Part shown: positions 59,979-64,000 of the stretch, in pieces
Layout of the letters: each line of letters begins with the position of its first letter
How positions within the stretch are numbered: the stretch's first letter is position 1
NCBI GenBank assembly: GCA_001600455.1
Contig: BCKC01000004.1
Span: 2,170,001 to 2,234,000 of the forward strand
Length of the DNA: 64,000 nucleotides
Direction: 5' to 3'
Origin: Endocalyx cinctus
Lineage: Eukaryota > Ascomycota > Sordariomycetes > Amphisphaeriales > Apiosporaceae
Position numbers and translations under genes: made by a program
Notes under the pieces: generated by a model
What the model saw: the letters and a program-made list of their open reading frames with translations, nothing else
The model's database searches: none
Told to the model about the DNA's origin: nothing

Positions 59979-61169
59979 GCGCGTTCATACCACATTGATT
60001 CATACATGTCCCACATTGGGACGTCGACAATACTTGACGAAGCATACGAACATTAGTAATTGGTAAAACGAATCACGACGCATATTTTCACGAGTATAAT
60101 GACTACATTGTTCAGGGTCTAAGCAGTTGATACTTCTCAAGTCTACTGGACCTTTTTTCCCTTCTATATTTTCGAGTCTCCTTTCTTCTTTTTTTTTCTT
60201 TTGTTTTTCTTTCTTTTTTCCGCCCCAAGGCCTGAAGGTTGAAGGAGATCTTCGGAACGTTTGTAATGATTATTGTAAGGAGACTCAATCAGAGCATATG
60301 AGATGACGTTGTTGGAAGTATACTAGGAGAGAAGTACTGGGAGAGAGAGAAGGGGATACCATCCTGTGGTGGAAGCTGAATAGTGAGAAGGATGGAGGAA
60401 AATAAATTCTAGCAAAGCAGGATACAGGCAGCTTTTGCAGTACAGATACAGGGATGGATACCTTATCATCGATTGATTGATTTGGTAAAAACTCTTGTGG
60501 ATTTATTATACGCTATAGAGAGATAGTGGTAATTGAGAGCTGAGACTTCACTTTATTTATAAGACTGATTGCAATGGAAGCCAATCCAAGTGAAATCTAC
60601 CGACAAGAAATTATAAGAAGACAAAAGGAGTCTGAACATGTCTGCATGTCTGCATGTAAAAAGTAAAGAGTCTGCCATTCTGCCAGTTGCCAGTCTACAA
60701 AAACAGTATAAAAACAGTAAGAAAAACTGTTTATGCACAGACCACAAGACAAAAACCCTAAGTAGCTGTTCTTGTACCTTTGTACCTACCCACTTCCGAT
60801 ATTTTCGCGAGCCCACATTCGACCTTTACCAAAATTCACATGAATTGAATTTTCCGTCAACCCTCTTTTTTTTTTTAATCCTATTCTTTTGTTCGTGAAG
60901 TGAAATTTCTACGTCTCGACACCCATCGCCCAACGCACATTTAATACCTTTTTAACAGATTGCAGCTGAAATAGTCAGGTATGTAATTGACAGGAGATAT
61001 TTACTTTGAGAGCTATATTCTATTTCATTACTGGAATTACTGCTCTTCGAGAAAGAGCTCAACTAAACTATTTCATATTTTTCCACTTGAAAACCCCAAG
61101 CTCCTAACTAAATGAGAATAACATTCGCTAATCATCAAACATGTTTATTTTTCTTTAGAAACCGCAATC
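59979..61169. promoter_or_regulatory. Intergenic region and RPS8 promoter
   Basis: 1.2 kb between two genes on the same strand. A telobox-like AACCCTAA at 60754-60761 fits known ribosomal protein promoters in filamentous fungi. A probable 5'-leader intron runs from a GTATGT donor at 60979 to TTTCTTTAG ending at 61158, 11 bases before the RPS8 ATG. Confidence 0.5.
60754..60761 (+). promoter_or_regulatory. Telobox-like site upstream of RPS8
   Basis: Exact AACCCTAA about 400 bases before the RPS8 ATG and about 220 bases before the inferred leader intron. Teloboxes are known Tbf1/Myb-type sites in fungal ribosomal protein promoters. A single site by sequence alone is weak evidence. Confidence 0.4.
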
Positions 61170-61910
61170 ATGGGTATTTCTCGAGACTCCCGCCACAAGC
61201 GTTCCGCCTCCGGTGCGAAGCGCGCCTATTACCGTACGTTCCCATCATGAAATATATATATATAATATTCGAAAGCCCGTATGCACCATAAAGGGTTTTT
61301 TTTTTCTTTTTATCACAAAAAGAAGAGACTTCTTTAATGATCATACGTTCTGACCTCTTCACCAGGGAAGAAGCGAGCTTTCGAGGCCGGCCGACAGGAG
61401 GCCAACACCAGAATCGGTCCCAAGCGAATCCACACCGTCCGCACTCGAGGTGGTAACCACAAATACCGTGCCCTTCGTCTCGACTCGGGTAACTTTGCCT
61501 GGGCTTCGGAAGGCTGCACTCGCAAGACCCGTGTCATCGTCGTCGCTTATCACCCTTCGAACAACGAGCTCGTCCGAACCAACACCCTGACCAAGTCGGC
61601 CGTCGTCCAGATCGATGCCGCTCCCTTCCGTCAGTGGTACGAGGCTCACTACGGCCAGCCCATCGGCCGCAGACGTCAGCAGAAGCAGGGCAAGGAGGAG
61701 GAAGCCGTCAAGAAGAGCAAGGCCGTCGAGAAGAAGCAGGCCACCCGCTACGCCGCCCAGGGCAAGGTCGAGGCCGCCCTCGAGAAGCAGTTCGAGGCCG
61801 GTCGTCTCTTCGCCGTCATCTCCAGCAGACCCGGCCAGTGCGGTCGCTGCGACGGCTACATCCTCGAGGGCGAGGAGCTCGCTTTCTACCAGCGTAAGCT
61901 CCACAAGTAG
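61170..61910 (+). CDS. RPS8: 40S ribosomal protein S8 (eS8)
   Basis: Two exons, 61170-61233 and 61366-61910, give 202 residues. The N-terminus [18 protein letters not shown] and the joint [13 protein letters not shown] are diagnostic of eS8, as are [28 protein letters not shown] and the end [17 protein letters not shown] followed by [12 protein letters not shown]. It is a structural protein of the cytosolic small ribosomal subunit. The 132-nt coding intron falls after codon 21. A TTTCTTTAG just before the start codon suggests a further intron in the 5' leader, common in ribosomal protein genes. Confidence 0.97.
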
Positions 61911-63243
61911 GCTACTGCCTCTACTTGATTTTCTCAAAAGCGATATGCTCTTTATATTTGGCATAGAACGTTGCGAGAAAGCGAATACAAAAATCATAAG
62001 GGAAAAAAAAAAGAATATTAAAAGAGAGGCAAATATGCGTTCTCCGTGAATGAAGGGAAGGCTGGAACGAGGTCATTATGATATCATCTTCATCCATATA
62101 GGAATCGGTGTTCATGGATTCTGCTCTTATTCAGCATGGGATGGGATCACTTCTTCTACTAGGTTCAGATCAATAAAAGATCACCACAACGACATATCCC
62201 TCTCGCCTACATATTTTTTTTCTTGCTTCCATGATTGTAAATGTGGTATCCATACGCCTGTCTTGCGTAGTCTCATCCTTGACATATCGAAAGTGATGTT
62301 TTACTAATAAGCTGGACCGTATTGAAAATTAGCAAGCATAAACCCAACCTACAGATTCGAAGACTCGTTATTTTCGTGTGAATACCGGCTAGTTCATATT
62401 TCTAGTTTTTAATCTTGTTTGCTCACCATTATACGATGTAGCTTAAGGCCCTGTCACGTCCAGCCAAATTCCCGTATCATTCTTTTTCCAACCTTTCTCT
62501 GGTCTCGTCTAAGCTGTTCAGACAAACGTATCGAATCCGATTCCCCCATCAAGCATCAGAAACATTTGACGAATTGTAAAGATTAGATTATCAGGTGATT
62601 CAGTTATGGTATTCGTGCGCCACAGAGTAGGTAGACGGGTCCACAGGTACGTATAATCACCACAAACTCTTCCTACTAAACCAATATGATGGCCGAATTG
62701 AGGATCCCATTTCCTTTCTAGACTCACTTGAATAAGATGAGTTCCCGTCCCGGATCTTATTAAGGAAAAATAGAAAGAAATAAAAAACGCCGTCTAGCTA
62801 AGAGATACATTAATCATCTCCGTCTTCTTTTTTGTTCTTTTTAAAATCCCCCCATCTTGCCATTCTTTTAACGCCAAATGATGATGATGAGTTGTGGACG
62901 TTATAGAAAAAAAAAATAAGAAAAAAAAATGAAGCAAAAGGGAAGTAATAAAGAAGATACATGGTTTTCACATTAAAACAAAACCCTGCTCGCTCTTTTG
63001 TTCTTTTCATTGAAAACCCTCCAGTTAGATGCCGGTTGGGCCCGTAATTCCCGTCATGTCGTATTCATGTCTATATTATTGAAACCACGCTAGTAGCGAC
63101 TCAAAGAGAAATTATTTACGCCTTCCCGTGGGTATCTGGAAGACGATTGATAGAGGAAGATGGATGCTTTATACAAGAATGAGGAGGACGATGCGATTGG
63201 TGAGAGTGAAGGTAAAAATGCCTCGTGCGGAATGATAGCATGA
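61911..63243. other. Intergenic region between converging RPS8 and TBC-domain genes
   Basis: 1.3 kb with AT-rich 3' flank sequence and A/T runs near 62909-62930. Short frames (62518-62727, 62810-63010 minus) have no protein character. No gene seen. Confidence 0.5.
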
Positions 63244-64000
63244 TCAGGCGAATTGCTTCTTGAGATCTTGCCATTTCCGTAACAGTGTTTCGTGCTGAGA
63301 GTTGATCTGTAGGAAAAGAAAGGGTTAACGACTGCCGCTATTTGGCCTACCCTGAAAGGGGCCTAAATTAACGAGGGGTGTAGCATGAATACAATTTGGA
63401 CTTACCTCAGCATATCGCATCTTCGTCTGGACAAGTTCTTCTTCAAGTTCCGACATTTCTTTCTCGAGCTTTCTGTTTTCCTCGTGGACCTTCTCGTTCC
63501 GTTTCATAAGGTCATCGCGTTCGAGCTTCCAGGCCTGTTCGATCTCTTCCGGTTGCTTTTCAATTACATTTCGGAGTTCCTTGACTTGCCCCGCGAGGCT
63601 CTCGTTTTTGTCTTTCAACTCCTCGTTCTCGACTTTAGTGTGCACCAAGTCTGTTGCCATAGCCGCCTGTTCGCCATCACTCACTTCGATGCGCTCTTCC
63701 AGCTTACGTACTTTAATGGCCAGGGATATGTTGGTGGACTTGAGGTTTTCAAGTTCCTGCTCTCGTTCTTTCTCCGCTCTCGTCTTATCCTCCCACTCGA
63801 TTGTGTAAGCCTTGAGAATCTCGGGCGTTATCTTGACCTCGCACGCATCTTGGACAAACTGATCGGCTCGATATACTTCTTTATCCATGCCGGCAGAACT
63901 GCTTCCAAAGAAGCCGTTCTCCAGAATACTGCCGGCACTCGGCGCCTGATCAATATAAACATCAAACACCTTATCCTTGAGGTACGTTGTCAACTGAGCC
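63244..64000 (-). CDS. C-terminal part of a TBC-domain Rab GTPase-activating protein (Gyp5-like), partial
   Basis: The gene enters from the right edge. Exon 64000-63406 encodes about 198 residues and joins in phase 0 to a last exon 63306-63244 encoding INSQHETLLRKWQDLKKQFA. The right-hand part, reading AQLTTYLKDKVFDVYIDQAPSAG then SILENGFFGSS and MDKEVYRADQFVQDAC, matches the end of the TBC domain and following helix in fungal Gyp5-type proteins. A long coiled coil fills the rest (LEERIEVSDGEQAAMA, LERDDLMKRNEKVHEE). Such proteins stimulate GTP hydrolysis by Ypt/Rab GTPases in Golgi and polarised secretion. The catalytic Arg and Gln fingers lie outside the window, so activity cannot be judged here. 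Confidence 0.85.

Noticed and set aside
1..64000. CRISPR arrays, prophage, intact transposon, secondary-metabolite cluster
   Set aside because: No spaced repeat arrays, integrase, transposase, reverse transcriptase, PKS or NRPS sequence was seen. The genes are eukaryotic and spliced.

Overview
This window comes from a filamentous ascomycete (Pezizomycotina, probably Sordariomycetes). The evidence is spliced genes with short introns (about 45-300 nt), GTRNGT-like donors and CTAAC/CTAAT-like branch sites. The encoded proteins are also typical: a DUF3176 membrane protein, a fungal phosphotransferase-like protein, a GH5 endoglucanase, TOM1, EDE1 and RSM19. I rebuilt exon structures by hand from splice signals and reading phase. 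All the multi-exon models below keep frame from start to stop, but none is checked against transcripts.

Layout: 1-222, 3' end of a probable MRE11 gene; 814-1926 (-), ubiquitin-like/WLM metalloprotease; 2623-3489 (+), ERD2; 5518-7808 (-), Ser/Ala-rich single-pass membrane protein; 10897-12464 (+), PRPP synthetase; 13278-14470 (-), RPS6; 14859-15323 (+), CTF8; 15734-16062 (-), a decayed coding remnant; 16347-17187 (-), ubiquitin C-terminal hydrolase; 19144-20406 (+), phosphotransferase-like probable pseudokinase; 21118-21757 (+), TAF10; 22418-23065 (-), mitochondrial RSM19; 24266-25686 (+), GH5 endoglucanase; 26273-38865 (-), the giant HECT ligase TOM1 (4,054 codons in 8 exons); 41430-41526 (+), intron-containing tRNA-Ala(AGC); 41926-41999 (-), tRNA-Ile(AAT); 44364-46296 (+), alpha-tubulin; 48318-52516 (+), EDE1; 53427-55874 (-), DUF3176 protein; 58185-59978 (+), unknown disordered protein; 61170-61910 (+), RPS8; 63244-64000 (-), C-terminal part of a TBC Rab-GAP.

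Most of the window is a conserved housekeeping neighbourhood: translation (RPS6, RPS8, RSM19, two tRNAs), ubiquitin handling (WLM protease, UCH, TOM1, UBA-containing EDE1), genome maintenance (MRE11, CTF8), secretory traffic (ERD2, TBC GAP), cytoskeleton and transcription. There is no operon logic and no sign of a biosynthetic cluster, provirus or intact transposon. The accessory-looking parts are the GH5 gene, the phosphotransferase-like gene, the DUF3176 gene and the gene-poor AT-rich stretch at about 38.9-44.3 kb.

The strongest leads are: a kinase-fold protein whose catalytic Asp and metal-binding Asn are both replaced; a decayed gene between CTF8 and the UCH gene; exact TACCTAGGTA palindromes recurring only between genes; poly-C and poly-G runs on either side of TAF10; a 16-nt micro-exon in RSM19; and tandem splice acceptors in EDE1. 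I did not find a convincing new multi-gene system.
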